Below are positions 33,458-40,645 of a stretch of 43,926 nt of DNA, piece by piece. The stretch is from a virus: positions 1 to 43,926 of the IMG/VR virus record IMGVR_UViG_3300025921_000036; one strand, 5' to 3'. How positions within the stretch are numbered: the first letter of the stretch is position 1; each line of letters begins with the position of its first letter. The notes beneath the pieces are model-generated. The model had not been told where the DNA came from. It saw only the letters and a list, made by a program, of their open reading frames with translations, and made no database searches. The translations under genes were made by a program, and so were the position numbers.

Positions 33458-33735
33458 TGATACGTGCCGTCCGGCGCCAGCTCGCAGCCCTCGTGTCCTA
33501 CGTAGCTGCCGTCAGGACACACATTGCACGAGTCGCCCCTTACATACTTGCCGTTCGGGCACAACGTCAGCTCCTCCTGCGCCGCAGGGCGAGCTTTCTT
33601 TTTTGGAGCGGTCGCATCTTGCTCCTGGTCAGTGGGCTGCTGCTGTAGGGTGCGCTTGTACACCGTGGCGTGGCTGGTGCCGCTATTAACAAAAATGGCG
33701 AGAAACGTTAATAGCGCGGTCGTTAGAGCTTTCAT
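33454..33735 (-). CDS. Secreted Cys-rich protein beside the integrase
   Basis: 93 residues. Signal peptide about 1-23 (KALTTALLTFLAIFVNSGTS), acidic/Gln linker with a basic patch, then repeated CPNGKYV, CPDGSYVG, APDGTYH units with four cysteines. The ATG overlaps the integrase stop. Secreted proteins next to an integrase in temperate phages often alter the host (lysogenic conversion), but that is inference. Confidence 0.6.
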   Translation of the reverse strand: MKALTTALLTFLAIFVNSGTSHATVYKRTLQQQPTDQEQDATAPKKKARPAAQEELTLCPNGKYVRGDSCNVCPDGSYVGHEGCELAPDGTYH

Positions 33736-34835
33736 TAGGACACCTTTCTGAAAGACACCTTCTGGCGTTGCTTGTAGCTGGCCCACGTACGCTCAATCGT
33801 AGCATGACCCAGCCAGGTAGATATATCCTCAAGCGTTTGGCCCCTCGAGAGCATCAGGTCGGTGAACCCCTTGCGCCCTCCGTACAGGTTCGCGCCGGCC
33901 AGTACGTGCTTCTGCACTGTCTTGACGAGCGGCCTCTTGACCGGCTCTTTCATCATCTCAAGGCACTTCCGTTGCTCCGGGTAGAGGATGGGAATGGGCT
34001 TGTAGCGGTCTTCTTTGCGGACCCCGCGAAGCTTGCTCTGGTACACCCAGACAACAGGTACACCCTGCTCGCGTGACAACCGGGCAGTAGCGAGGCTGTC
34101 CACTTCGGGCGGGCGCAAGCCTAGCCACACGGAAAGGTAGAGCCAACGGTACTGCTCGGCCGACAAGCGGCCTCGAGCTGCCTCGAGCTGCTCCGGCGTG
34201 ATGGGCAAGCTCGTCTTTTTCTTTTTGTCTGAGTCGGCGAAAGCTTCGGCGATTAGCTCGCGGTCATACCCCTTCGGCGAAGGTACGGGGATGAAGCTCT
34301 GCCCCGTCTTTCTAGCCTGAAAGACTCCCCACATGTTCAGTATGCGCAGTATCTTTCCGACGTACTCCAAGCTAGTTTCCTGCTTGGCCATGTAGTCGTA
34401 GAACCGCCGCTTACTCTCTTCCCACTGGCTAGGCGGGCGCTCGATGGCAGCCACCATACGCTTGACGTACTCCCAGTGACACAGAACCTTCTTCCATTTC
34501 TTAGGCCCGGTCGGGCCAATGTCTATCTCTTGCTTTAGATAAACAAGAAATGGATCAGTTAGTGCAGAGGGAAGAAACGCGCTGACCACTTTTTCTTCCC
34601 GGCTGAGCCTGGCGAAAGCTTTGGCCTTCGCGCGCTCAAGGTGCCCCTGGGCGTTAAGTTGTTTCGCCCTAGTTTTGGCTTCATCCACGGTCATGTCTGC
34701 GCGGAAGCCGTGTTGAAGGTACTGACTTTCTGGTACGTGTCGTGCCTTCCGCTCGCCGTTTTCCTGTATAGCGAACAGCACTCGCCAGTATTCAGCGCCG
34801 TCTTGTCTACGCCGCTTGTTTACCCAATAGCTCAT
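33735..34835 (-). CDS. int: Tyrosine-family integrase
   Basis: 366 residues. N-terminal arm-type and core-binding region (about 1-205), then the catalytic domain: R241 (LGLRPPE), K268, R321 in YGGRKGF, H344 (LGHATIE), Y354 (ASYKQ). The usual HxxR box reads YxxR, so the first His is Tyr318. This may tune activity or mean loss of full function. The gene is beside a 3'-tRNA-like sequence on its upstream side, as expected for attP. Confidence 0.85.
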   Translation of the reverse strand: MSYWVNKRRRQDGAEYWRVLFAIQENGERKARHVPESQYLQHGFRADMTVDEAKTRAKQLNAQGHLERAKAKAFARLSREEKVVSAFLPSALTDPFLVYLKQEIDIGPTGPKKWKKVLCHWEYVKRMVAAIERPPSQWEESKRRFYDYMAKQETSLEYVGKILRILNMWGVFQARKTGQSFIPVPSPKGYDRELIAEAFADSDKKKKTSLPITPEQLEAARGRLSAEQYRWLYLSVWLGLRPPEVDSLATARLSREQGVPVVWVYQSKLRGVRKEDRYKPIPILYPEQRKCLEMMKEPVKRPLVKTVQKHVLAGANLYGGRKGFTDLMLSRGQTLEDISTWLGHATIERTWASYKQRQKVSFRKVS

Positions 34836-34948
34836 ATCTACCTCATCGGCTGAGAGGCAGACACAGCTTAGCGGAGTGCTACACTGCCTACCTCGCCGGT
34901 AGACACTTTCTGCACGTTCGCTAGTACTTTCACTTAGTTAGAGTGATT

Positions 34949-34990
34949 AGTGGTGGCTGAGGGCAGGATCGAACTGTCTACCTAGACGGG
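34949..34990 (-). other. Candidate attP core: 3' end of a tRNA-like sequence
   Basis: On the minus strand, this reads as a tRNA T-arm and acceptor: GACAG, T-loop TTCGATC, CTGCC, acceptor CTCAGCC, discriminator A, CCA (ends at 34951). Only the 3' half is present and no matching 5' acceptor GGCTGAG or full cloverleaf is found nearby. The T-stem has one A-C mismatch. Integrating phages commonly carry the end of a host tRNA so that the gene is restored. An inverted repeat GTCTAGGTAGAC flanks it (34977-34988). Confidence 0.65.
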
Positions 34991-35015
34991 GTTATACTAG
35001 GAGACAGGTAGCGCG

Positions 35016-35462
35016 TCAAGCGCCGCGAGCTTTTAGATAAGCGATGAGCTTTTCGAGGGTGATAGGGTTGTCGTTGGTATAGCCAAGGGCGAGGTTGCAG
35101 GAACGACAGAGAACGCCTCGCACTTTGCCGGAGGCGTGACAATGGTCTAGGTGTAGGTCAGACCTTGAGGCAGGCCGTGTCCCACATACTTCGCAACGGT
35201 AGGCAGCGCGGCCAAAATAATCGTCGTACTCGGCGCGTGTAAGTTTAAATTTTCGGCCATGGTCGCAAGCAGGACAGACAGAACGACGTCCGTTTCCGTT
35301 CTTGTGGAAATGCTCTAAGGGGAAAACTTCTTTGCAAGACGAGCACTGCCGTTTCCCCTCTGGCACATCAACTTGATGAAACAAGCATTTGATGCAACGG
35401 GTCTTGCAACCTTGAAAGTCAATGTCTGGCTTGTGTTCGCCGCACGTCCTGCAACGGCGCAT
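35016..35462 (-). CDS. Endonuclease VII-type recombination nuclease with zinc ribbons
   Basis: 148 residues from ATG 35462. C-terminal core (about 85-148): C90-x2-C93, D106-H107, H109, C119-x2-C122, then NDNPITLEKLIAYLKA, the pattern of T4 endonuclease VII-family Holliday junction nucleases. Before it are more Cys pairs (C4/C7, C23/C26, C40/C43, C63/C66), indicating two further zinc ribbons. The gene overlaps the upstream stop. It lies next to the attP and may resolve recombination or packaging intermediates. Confidence 0.8.
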   Translation of the reverse strand: MRRCRTCGEHKPDIDFQGCKTRCIKCLFHQVDVPEGKRQCSSCKEVFPLEHFHKNGNGRRSVCPACDHGRKFKLTRAEYDDYFGRAAYRCEVCGTRPASRSDLHLDHCHASGKVRGVLCRSCNLALGYTNDNPITLEKLIAYLKARGA

Positions 35463-35746
35463 CAAAACCCCCACGAGAAGACAGCCCGCGCAGATCCGGG
35501 CGAAGCGGTGACGGTGACGGGCCGGTATTGGAGTATTAGTTGTCGTTGTTTGATGGCGGCGCCCACAGCAGCGGCTCGCAAGATCGTCGGCGGCACACGT
35601 CGCTCGAGCGCGGCAGATGCTTGGCGCCAGTTGGCTTCGACGCCGCTTTGGACAAGGGCCGCTTTTCTGGCTTGGTCGATGGCTGACCCGTAAACGCCCG
35701 AGACAGGTATGAATGTAATTGCGTATAGGAGAACGAGCCCGTCCAT
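35462..35746 (-). CDS. Small membrane or secreted protein
   Basis: 94 residues with AGGAG before ATG. N-terminal hydrophobic segment about 3-20 (GLVLLYAITFIPVSGVYG), then a helical and basic C-terminus. Stop and next ATG overlap (TGATG). Another frame over 35536-35940 has a TM stretch but no start codon (see rejected). No function assigned. Confidence 0.5.
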   Translation of the reverse strand: MDGLVLLYAITFIPVSGVYGSAIDQARKAALVQSGVEANWRQASAALERRVPPTILRAAAVGAAIKQRQLILQYRPVTVTASPGSARAVFSWGF

Positions 35747-35833
35747 GTCATTTCACTCCTAGAAATGATTGAAGCGACAAGAAAGAAGCCAAGCGCGATA
35801 AGCGGGTAGAACGCCGCCGCGATCCAGACCGCC

Positions 35834-36139
35834 TTACCGACGCGGCAGAAGATGGAAATTACGTAAGAGAGTTTCAGACAGTGGCCCTTCCTGGGCGTAG
35901 ACGAGCTTGTGCGGGATGCGCACCTTGTACTCGTGTTCAATGGCGTGCAGCAGCTCGTGGACGAAGGTAGAGAACAGTTCTTTGTCCGTCTGCTTGGTGA
36001 GCAGCGTGATGACCTTGGCTTTGTGGTCGCAGTAGCCGCGCGTGATGTTGCCAGCTATCTCTTCGATGAACGGCACGAGGTCGATGCGGTAGCGATGCTT
36101 ACCCACCTTGACGTGGCTCGGGTACAGTCGGCGCTTCAT
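35834..36139 (-). CDS. SprT-like metalloprotein
   Basis: 101 residues from ATG 36139 with GGAGG. Motif HELLH (61-65, FVHELLHAIEHE) is a zinc-binding HExxH as in SprT and related metallopeptidases. The rest is mixed alpha/beta. Activity might be proteolytic. The family is recognised by motif only. It overlaps the glycosyltransferase end upstream by 41 bp. Confidence 0.6.
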   Translation of the reverse strand: MKRRLYPSHVKVGKHRYRIDLVPFIEEIAGNITRGYCDHKAKVITLLTKQTDKELFSTFVHELLHAIEHEYKVRIPHKLVYAQEGPLSETLLRNFHLLPRR

Positions 36140-37130
36140 ACGTGCCCTCCAAAAGCTGCTTCCATTGCTGCACGACGGTTGACAGAGCAAATCGCGGGTC
36201 TGCTACGGGCACGTAGTGTGTGTTGAGGAGTAAGTTTGCCAAATGCTGCTGAGCATTTCCGTCAATCGTGCAATCAACAACGCGGTTGGCGTTGTGGTTG
36301 TCTTCCGTCCCGCACAGCACTTCAAAAGCTGCGCCGTGGTCATGGCTGAGAACCGGCACACCGAGCGCATTGGCCTCGGCCAAGACACAGCCAAACGTTT
36401 CAGGGAACACAGTCTGTGGGTAGAAGAGGCACTCGCACTTGCTCAGCTCCTTGAGCGCCGCCGGGCGCGGAAGCTGGCCAAGAAAGCGGACACCGGGAGG
36501 CACCAGATCCGGTAAATAGCCGGGATTTGCGACAACTAGCTCAAGTTCTGGCCGGTCTTTTTTGAGGTCACGGAACAGAGCGCATACTTGCGCGAGCCCC
36601 TTCTGCGGCGAAGAGAAGAACCCCAACCTACCCTTTACCTTGGTCTCCGGGGCAACGTTGTCAAGGTCGATGGGATTGTAAACAACGTCAGGCAGCACCG
36701 ACGCGCAGGGAGGAGTGCGGCCCAGTAGGATATTCTCGCGGTGCCACTGAGACACACAGACGATGCGATCTGCCAGGTGCAGAGGCTCGTCCTTGAGCCA
36801 GTCACCGGCAGCATCATGCAACCAGACTACGTGTTTCGCCTTCGGATATTCGTCTCGCATAGCTTCGACGAACGTCGCCGTGCGCTGGTGAACCACCACG
36901 TCAGGCACGAAGCCACTCTCGCCGTTGACGTGCAACACTCCATCGATAACCTGTTCGGTGCGGTTCTCGTCGCAGAGCTGGAACACGGCGGCAACAAAGC
37001 CCGGCTCCCTGGAAAGGGAACGGGCGATGCGCATTAGGCTCGCTTCGCTTGCGCCCATCGGGCGCGTGGTGAGACTGTTGCTGGTGTAGCTGTGAGGCGA
37101 TACGGCGTCAAAGAATAGGATGTTCGGCAT
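36099..37130 (-). CDS. GT4-type (GT-B fold) glycosyltransferase
   Basis: 343 residues from ATG 37130, overlapping the upstream stop. Two Rossmann-like halves. The C-terminal half has the E-x7-E motif (E244 to E252, FPETFGCVLAEA). Residues about 167-215 include GRLGFFSSPQKGLAQ. This retaining family transfers a sugar from a nucleotide donor. With the GT-A enzyme in the head operon, the phage has two glycosyltransferases. Likely targets are host surface sugars or a phage component. Not resolved. Confidence 0.8.
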   Translation of the reverse strand: MPNILFFDAVSPHSYTSNSLTTRPMGASEASLMRIARSLSREPGFVAAVFQLCDENRTEQVIDGVLHVNGESGFVPDVVVHQRTATFVEAMRDEYPKAKHVVWLHDAAGDWLKDEPLHLADRIVCVSQWHRENILLGRTPPCASVLPDVVYNPIDLDNVAPETKVKGRLGFFSSPQKGLAQVCALFRDLKKDRPELELVVANPGYLPDLVPPGVRFLGQLPRPAALKELSKCECLFYPQTVFPETFGCVLAEANALGVPVLSHDHGAAFEVLCGTEDNHNANRVVDCTIDGNAQQHLANLLLNTHYVPVADPRFALSTVVQQWKQLLEGTYEAPTVPEPRQGG

Positions 37131-37414
37131 CAGTCCTCCGAGAAGCCTTGTTCGCGGAGACATAGCGCGGCTTCGCGGAGAAGTTGCTTCCGCAGCAGGA
37201 ATCCCTTTTCATCAAGAGGAAACCAGTAGTCGCCTTGGCGCAGGCCGCGCGGCTTGTGCATCTTGGCGAATAGTTTTTCGGAACGAGTTATACGTTCGCA
37301 TCGGTATCGCGGCTCATCGTCTCCGGTAAACTTGTCAAGCGAGAAGCAAGTGCCAACGCCAATAATGATATGTTTTGCCGCTTTGACAAAGATACTCGCC
37401 TTGTATTTTTTCAT
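37130..37414 (-). CDS. Hypothetical basic accessory protein
   Basis: 94 residues with a weak site. Basic N-terminus (KKYKASIFVKAAKHIIIGVG), central Arg/Lys, acidic end. Its stop overlaps the glycosyltransferase ATG. Unrecognised. Member of a cluster of small early genes. Confidence 0.5.
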   Translation of the reverse strand: MKKYKASIFVKAAKHIIIGVGTCFSLDKFTGDDEPRYRCERITRSEKLFAKMHKPRGLRQGDYWFPLDEKGFLLRKQLLREAALCLREQGFSED

Positions 37415-37611
37415 TGCTCCCCCTCTACTTCGAGTTCACTCGGTTCGCTTGTCGCTTCCATCACCGGCGCCGACGGTTCTTGCCGGAACATATCTGCCAG
37501 CGCATAAGCTTCCGTCACGCGGCTCTGGAACCAGGCGCGGTTGGAGTCGAGAAGCGGTTCGTTCGGCAGACGCTTGATGAAAATTTGCAGAGCAATCTCT
37601 TCGCGGGTCAT
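37411..37611 (-). CDS. Hypothetical small acidic protein
   Basis: 66 residues. N-terminal REEIALQIFIKRLPNEPLL and acidic C-terminus (about 45-66). ATGA overlaps downstream and upstream. Function unknown. Confidence 0.5.
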   Translation of the reverse strand: MTREEIALQIFIKRLPNEPLLDSNRAWFQSRVTEAYALADMFRQEPSAPVMEATSEPSELEVEGEQ

Positions 37612-37790
37612 GTACGTATTCCTTCCTTGGGTAGCTTCTTGACAGCCATAAGCGCGTCGAACACGTACGCCATGCCGTGCCCGATTTGCAGCTTGCGCCG
37701 TATCCAGGCGTAGATGCTTCCGCCCATCTCGATGCGATCCAGCTCAGCGATGGTCAGCGGTGTATAGGTGATCGAACGACGTCCCTTCAT
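37608..37790 (-). CDS. Hypothetical small protein
   Basis: 60 residues with GGTGC upstream. Contains TPLTIAELDRIEMGGSIYAW and basic end. Compact early gene chain with 4-bp overlaps. Unrecognised. Confidence 0.5.
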   Translation of the reverse strand: MKGRRSITYTPLTIAELDRIEMGGSIYAWIRRKLQIGHGMAYVFDALMAVKKLPKEGIRT

Positions 37791-37974
37791 GGAGCACCTC
37801 GCCTGTTTGTTGGTTGAGAAAGCGTCCGTCGCCCAGGCAAATAATCTTGGGGAAGTCGCTCATGTTGTGACGCGCACCGGCCACAGCCCAGCACGGACGA
37901 AGCTCACGCAAGCCCGCCGGGGTGAAGATGTCGAACGAGCTGCGCTTAGCTCGCCCGATGGTGTGCAAGGTCAT
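37744..37974 (-). CDS. Hypothetical small protein
   Basis: 76 residues from ATG 37974, coupled to the upstream stop (ATGA). Overlaps the downstream gene by 47 bp. Ends with ICLGDGRFLNQQTGEVLHEG. Start chosen by coupling; the longer frame contains a Cys/Pro/Arg-rich shadow. Unrecognised. Confidence 0.45.
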   Translation of the reverse strand: MTLHTIGRAKRSSFDIFTPAGLRELRPCWAVAGARHNMSDFPKIICLGDGRFLNQQTGEVLHEGTSFDHLYTADHR

Positions 37975-38222
37975 GCAGCATGGCCACCGTTGATGGCCGC
38001 CATCGCCGTGACACACTGTTGGTAGCGGTCCTGCGCCACCTCTCGGCTCGCATCGCGCACAGCGAGCCGGCGCCCTTGGCCGCGCTGTTGTACCAGCACA
38101 CAATAGAAGCCCTCAATGTCGCGCGTAAGCGCTACCCGCGAGCCCCTCAGCTCATAGCTGCATACAATCACTTCGCCTTGCGGCGTTGCCCCTTGCCCCA
38201 TCTGTCCCCCTCGCCCGCTCAC
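37971..38222 (-). CDS. Hypothetical small protein
   Basis: 83 residues from GTG 38222, overlapping the upstream stop (GTGA). Contains EVIVCSYELRGSRVALTRDI. Basic and Gly-rich first 20 residues; ATG at residue 8 is an alternative. Unrecognised. Confidence 0.45.
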   Translation of the reverse strand: MSGRGGQMGQGATPQGEVIVCSYELRGSRVALTRDIEGFYCVLVQQRGQGRRLAVRDASREVAQDRYQQCVTAMAAINGGHAA

Positions 38223-38401
38223 GCGGGCTGTTTCTTTTCCCGAGCTAATTTGTCAACTACTACGTCAAGCGAAGACTCCAGCAGATCAAGCGTCTGCGCG
38301 ATGTCATGCCGCTTGCGCGGGTCAGGTTCCACTGCCAGCTTCTTCTCCAGCGTGCGTATCGTACTGTGTATGTCTATAAGCTCCTCGATGGCCTTTCCCA
38401 T
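38219..38401 (-). CDS. Hypothetical helical protein
   Basis: 60 residues, GGAGGGG upstream. Two helices (KAIEELIDIHSTIRTLEKKL; HDIAQTLDLLESSLDVVVDK). Possibly a small dimeric coiled coil. Function unknown. Confidence 0.5.
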   Translation of the reverse strand: MGKAIEELIDIHSTIRTLEKKLAVEPDPRKRHDIAQTLDLLESSLDVVVDKLAREKKQPA

Positions 38402-38443
38402 ACGTGCGCCCCTCCCAGAGCGTAGGATTGAGCTACTGCGAAA

Positions 38444-38674
38444 TCAGATACCGCCTTCGGTGCCCTCGCCCTGGGCACGTCCGCCGTACACTTTCAGATT
38501 GAAGTGAGGGCTGGTGTCCTTGTCACGCTTCTTGTTCGTGAACAGGATGAGACGGTCACCCACCTTGAGGTTTTTCAGCTCCTCAATTTGTTCAGCCGTG
38601 AGGCCGCCCCGGTGAGTGAGGCTGTTACCGCTCTCGGCGTTGGTCCAAAACGACAGGTTAAGCTCTTTACGCAT
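38444..38674 (-). CDS. Hypothetical small protein
   Basis: 76 residues with a good AAGGGAGA site. Contains GLTAEQIEELKNLKVGDRLI and a basic end with ILFTNKKRDK. Gly/Glu-rich tail. Unrecognised. It overlaps the upstream gene by 8 bp. Confidence 0.55.
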   Translation of the reverse strand: MRKELNLSFWTNAESGNSLTHRGGLTAEQIEELKNLKVGDRLILFTNKKRDKDTSPHFNLKVYGGRAQGEGTEGGI

Positions 38675-38876
38675 TTGTATCTCCCTTAGGCGATGAGTCG
38701 CCAATGTCCTCCACAGCTACTAGTTCCACCCCGCCTGACGCTGTGGTGCCCGGCTTGGTGTAAAGGTGCTCGCATACGCCTGTGTCGAGCTGGCGGCTCG
38801 CCTCCGCTTCGTCCCGCGCGACGATGGCGCACACAATGACTTGCTTCACAGGTACGTGAAATATGAAGCGCTTCAA
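38667..38876 (-). CDS. Hypothetical small protein, TTG start
   Basis: 69 residues from TTG 38876, preceded by AAGGAG six bases away and overlapping the upstream stop. Mixed beta/alpha start (KRFIFHVPVKQVIVCAIVAR). Unrecognised. Confidence 0.5.
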   Translation of the reverse strand: MKRFIFHVPVKQVIVCAIVARDEAEASRQLDTGVCEHLYTKPGTTASGGVELVAVEDIGDSSPKGDTNA

Positions 38877-39370
38877 GCGCGCTCCTTGCGTGACAGCGGC
38901 GAGTGTAAGCGCGGTCTGTCAGTGCGCTCAAACGTGGCTCGAGACGGGAAACGCAGGCTCGTATAGTAGGCAGCCACGGCAAGCTCGTGAAGCGCGTTCA
39001 GCGCGTCTACATCAGCATCGGTGAGGTATTCACCTTGCTCGTGATACCTGTCATCGAAGACACCGGAGAGAATGTAGGGCAAGCCATCTACCGCGCCGAC
39101 ATCGCACACAGCATCGTAGTCACCGAGAGCGAGGCGCAGCTTGTCGGGCTTCGTCCCGTGCACGTACTCGATGGCACAGAGCCGGCCAGTGGCTCGTTCG
39201 TACACCCTTGCTACTTGGGTTTTGTCACTGTGGCGAGCTGCCGCAACGGCGTGCTCGCGGTTCTCATCTAGGTATTGCTCCGCTTGCCATTGCTCCGAGA
39301 AGCCCCGCGCTTCGCCGCTGTCGGGCTTATCCATCGTGCCTGCTTGGTAGTAGTACTTTTCCGTTCTCAT
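38873..39370 (-). CDS. Hypothetical accessory protein
   Basis: 165 residues from ATG with AGGAG. N-terminus YYYQAGTMDKPDSGEARGFS, middle with ARHSDKTQVARVYERATGRL, and DADVDALNALHELAVAAYYT. Not recognised. First medium-size gene on the minus transcript that starts just before the RHH regulator. A palindromic operator covers its promoter. Confidence 0.55.
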   Translation of the reverse strand: MRTEKYYYQAGTMDKPDSGEARGFSEQWQAEQYLDENREHAVAAARHSDKTQVARVYERATGRLCAIEYVHGTKPDKLRLALGDYDAVCDVGAVDGLPYILSGVFDDRYHEQGEYLTDADVDALNALHELAVAAYYTSLRFPSRATFERTDRPRLHSPLSRKERA

Positions 39371-39396
39371 GTTTGGCTCCTATAGCGCCTGTTTGT

Positions 39397-39462
39397 TTAG
39401 CGACGGCCCGAGCGGGTAACTAGTTTCAGCCAGATGCGCGCCGCAGTAAGAAATTCCTTCAT
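39397..39462 (-). CDS. Possible 21-residue peptide
   Basis: ATG 39462 preceded by GGGGGAGAAC. Frame: MKEFLTAARIWLKLVTRSGR then R and stop. Starts about 12 bases from the predicted transcript start. Short, basic and amphipathic. It may be a leader peptide. Below the length at which chance can be excluded. Confidence 0.35.
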   Translation of the reverse strand: MKEFLTAARIWLKLVTRSGRR

Positions 39463-39480
39463 GTTCTCCCCCTACGTACT

Positions 39481-39508
39481 AGTATAGCATTATACTATAC
39501 AAGGTCAA
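39481..39508 (-). promoter_or_regulatory. Promoter with operator at the regulator gene
   Basis: Minus strand: -35 TTGACC (39503-39508), -10 TATACT (39481-39486), spacer 16. Operator GTATAGCATTATACTATAC (39482-39500) fills the spacer and -10. Plus strand: TATACT/TATACA sequences in the operator may serve a promoter for the regulator at 39556. This suits autoregulation. Confidence 0.6.
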
Positions 39509-39555
39509 CAAAAAAAGATAGACCCCCTGAGGCACCCTTGATACACTGCCCCGCA

Positions 39556-39912
39556 ATGCCGCTGCAAAAACTCCCCAGATCGGGACCAAAAACCGCCGTT
39601 AAGAATTTTCGCGCGACACACAGCATGGTCGAAGCGCTGAACCGACTTAACGAAATACTGGAACGCCCTAAGGTAGGCATCGTTGAGGAACTGCTGTTTC
39701 GTGAACGAGACGAACCGCAGCACAAAGGCCCGTGGGTCACGAAAGGCATCGCGCGCAAAACCCAAATCAGTTTCACTTTCAGCGAGGCTGCGGTGAAAGC
39801 CCTGGCAGAGCTTGCCAAGCGTCACGGCGTCACGCCGCCGGACATTATAGAAGTGTTGGTTGAACGTGAGCTGGGCGAGCAGCTCGCGCTCCTGCGTAAG
39901 ACGAAGAGGTAG
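39556..39912 (+). CDS. Tandem ribbon-helix-helix regulator
   Basis: 118 residues (124 if TTG 39538, with GAGG upstream, is used). Two ribbon-helix-helix units in one chain: about 14-50 (AVKNFRATHSMVEALNRLNE) and about 67-110 (TQISFTFSEAAVKALAELAK). RHH units normally dimerise, so one chain may form a pseudodimer. RHH proteins such as Arc, CopG and MetJ bind short palindromes with their strand. It is the only plus-strand gene in a 9-kb minus region, and an operator lies in its promoter. It probably controls the early/late switch. Confidence 0.7.
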   Translation: MPLQKLPRSGPKTAVKNFRATHSMVEALNRLNEILERPKVGIVEELLFRERDEPQHKGPWVTKGIARKTQISFTFSEAAVKALAELAKRHGVTPPDIIEVLVERELGEQLALLRKTKR

Positions 39913-39919
39913 ACTCGCG

Positions 39920-40144
39920 CTACGCGGCTGTCCGCTCCAGCTTTGGCGCGGGCACGCCGTCCCAGATACCCACGCCCTCAAGGTTCCCGTGAGCGTCGAA
40001 ATAGAACACTGTGCAAGCTCCTTCGTCGCCCTCGTTATGCGGCCCTGTGGCTCCGCGGATACGTACCTCGAATTCACTACACCCGAACGCGACGTTTGCA
40101 GCAGCAAGCATGGCGACAAGCGCAGCCTTGGTGGTCCTTTCCAT
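39920..40144 (-). CDS. Small secreted protein or lipoprotein
   Basis: 74 residues with GGAGGG upstream. Signal-like start (ERTTKAALVAMLAAANVAFG) followed by Cys22. FGC is an imperfect lipobox. The mature part is beta-like (FEVRIRGATGPHNEGDEG). Convergent with the regulator, 7 bp apart. Function unknown. Confidence 0.5.
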   Translation of the reverse strand: MERTTKAALVAMLAAANVAFGCSEFEVRIRGATGPHNEGDEGACTVFYFDAHGNLEGVGIWDGVPAPKLERTAA

Positions 40145-40227
40145 ATTCCTGCCCTCCCATAGTCATTATCGCCCATAAGCGCTCCGTGGTTTAGCCAATT
40201 CATGTCAATACTTATATATAGCTAGAT

Positions 40228-40242
40228 GTATAGCATCTATAC
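40228..40242 (+). promoter_or_regulatory. Operator palindrome in the 40.2 kb gap
   Basis: GTATAGCATCTATAC, a perfect inverted repeat of GTATAG and CTATAC with 3-bp spacing. A further half-site GTATAG is at 40291. It is upstream (minus strand) of the small secreted gene. The rest of 40145-40301 holds no gene I can support. Confidence 0.55.
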
Positions 40243-40301
40243 CATGCACACTTTCCCTCTGTGCCTTATACAGCCTAAGGTGCTGCGTATGTATAGTAAC
40301 G

Positions 40302-40610
40302 TCACCAGACTTCCAGGTAGTAGGCCGGCGCTGTGTCGCTGATGTCCTCGACACAGAAAAACGGCATGAGGTTATTCAAGGCGCCGCGGATACGGCAGAG
40401 ATGCTTCGCCGTACTATGCGAGTAAGCATCAGATCGCACCAAGGCGAAGCGCTTACCCTTGACAGTGTGGATACGAGCCGCGCAGTAGTGAAACCCGTAG
40501 CTGTAAATGCGGGTGCCCTCGAAAAACATATTCGAGCTGCGGCCCTTGCTTTGAGTCTGTTGCACCCAAACGTGGGCCAACTGTGCATGTGACGAAAATA
40601 CCTTTTTCAT
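40302..40610 (-). CDS. Conserved-looking phage protein
   Basis: 102 residues with AGGAG site. Pattern AHVWVQQTQSKGRSSNMFFE and IYSYGFHYCAARI recalls small proteins found in phages with the signature H-x-W-x-QxQ..GRS and YSYGxHY. Function unknown to me. It is followed by a gap with an operator and the small secreted gene. Confidence 0.55.
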   Translation of the reverse strand: MKKVFSSHAQLAHVWVQQTQSKGRSSNMFFEGTRIYSYGFHYCAARIHTVKGKRFALVRSDAYSHSTAKHLCRIRGALNNLMPFFCVEDISDTAPAYYLEVW

Positions 40611-40645
40611 GTATGTCTCCTATAGCGACAATAAATTGAATATAT

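Noticed and set aside
34949-35015. Complete tRNA gene
   Set aside because: Only the T-arm and acceptor 3' end are present; no 5' acceptor or anticodon arm is found upstream.
35536-35940. Minus-strand frame with a transmembrane stretch
   Set aside because: No start codon or ribosome site close to the hydrophobic segment; it overlaps the 94-residue and SprT-like genes. It may be part of a nested pair, but support is insufficient.
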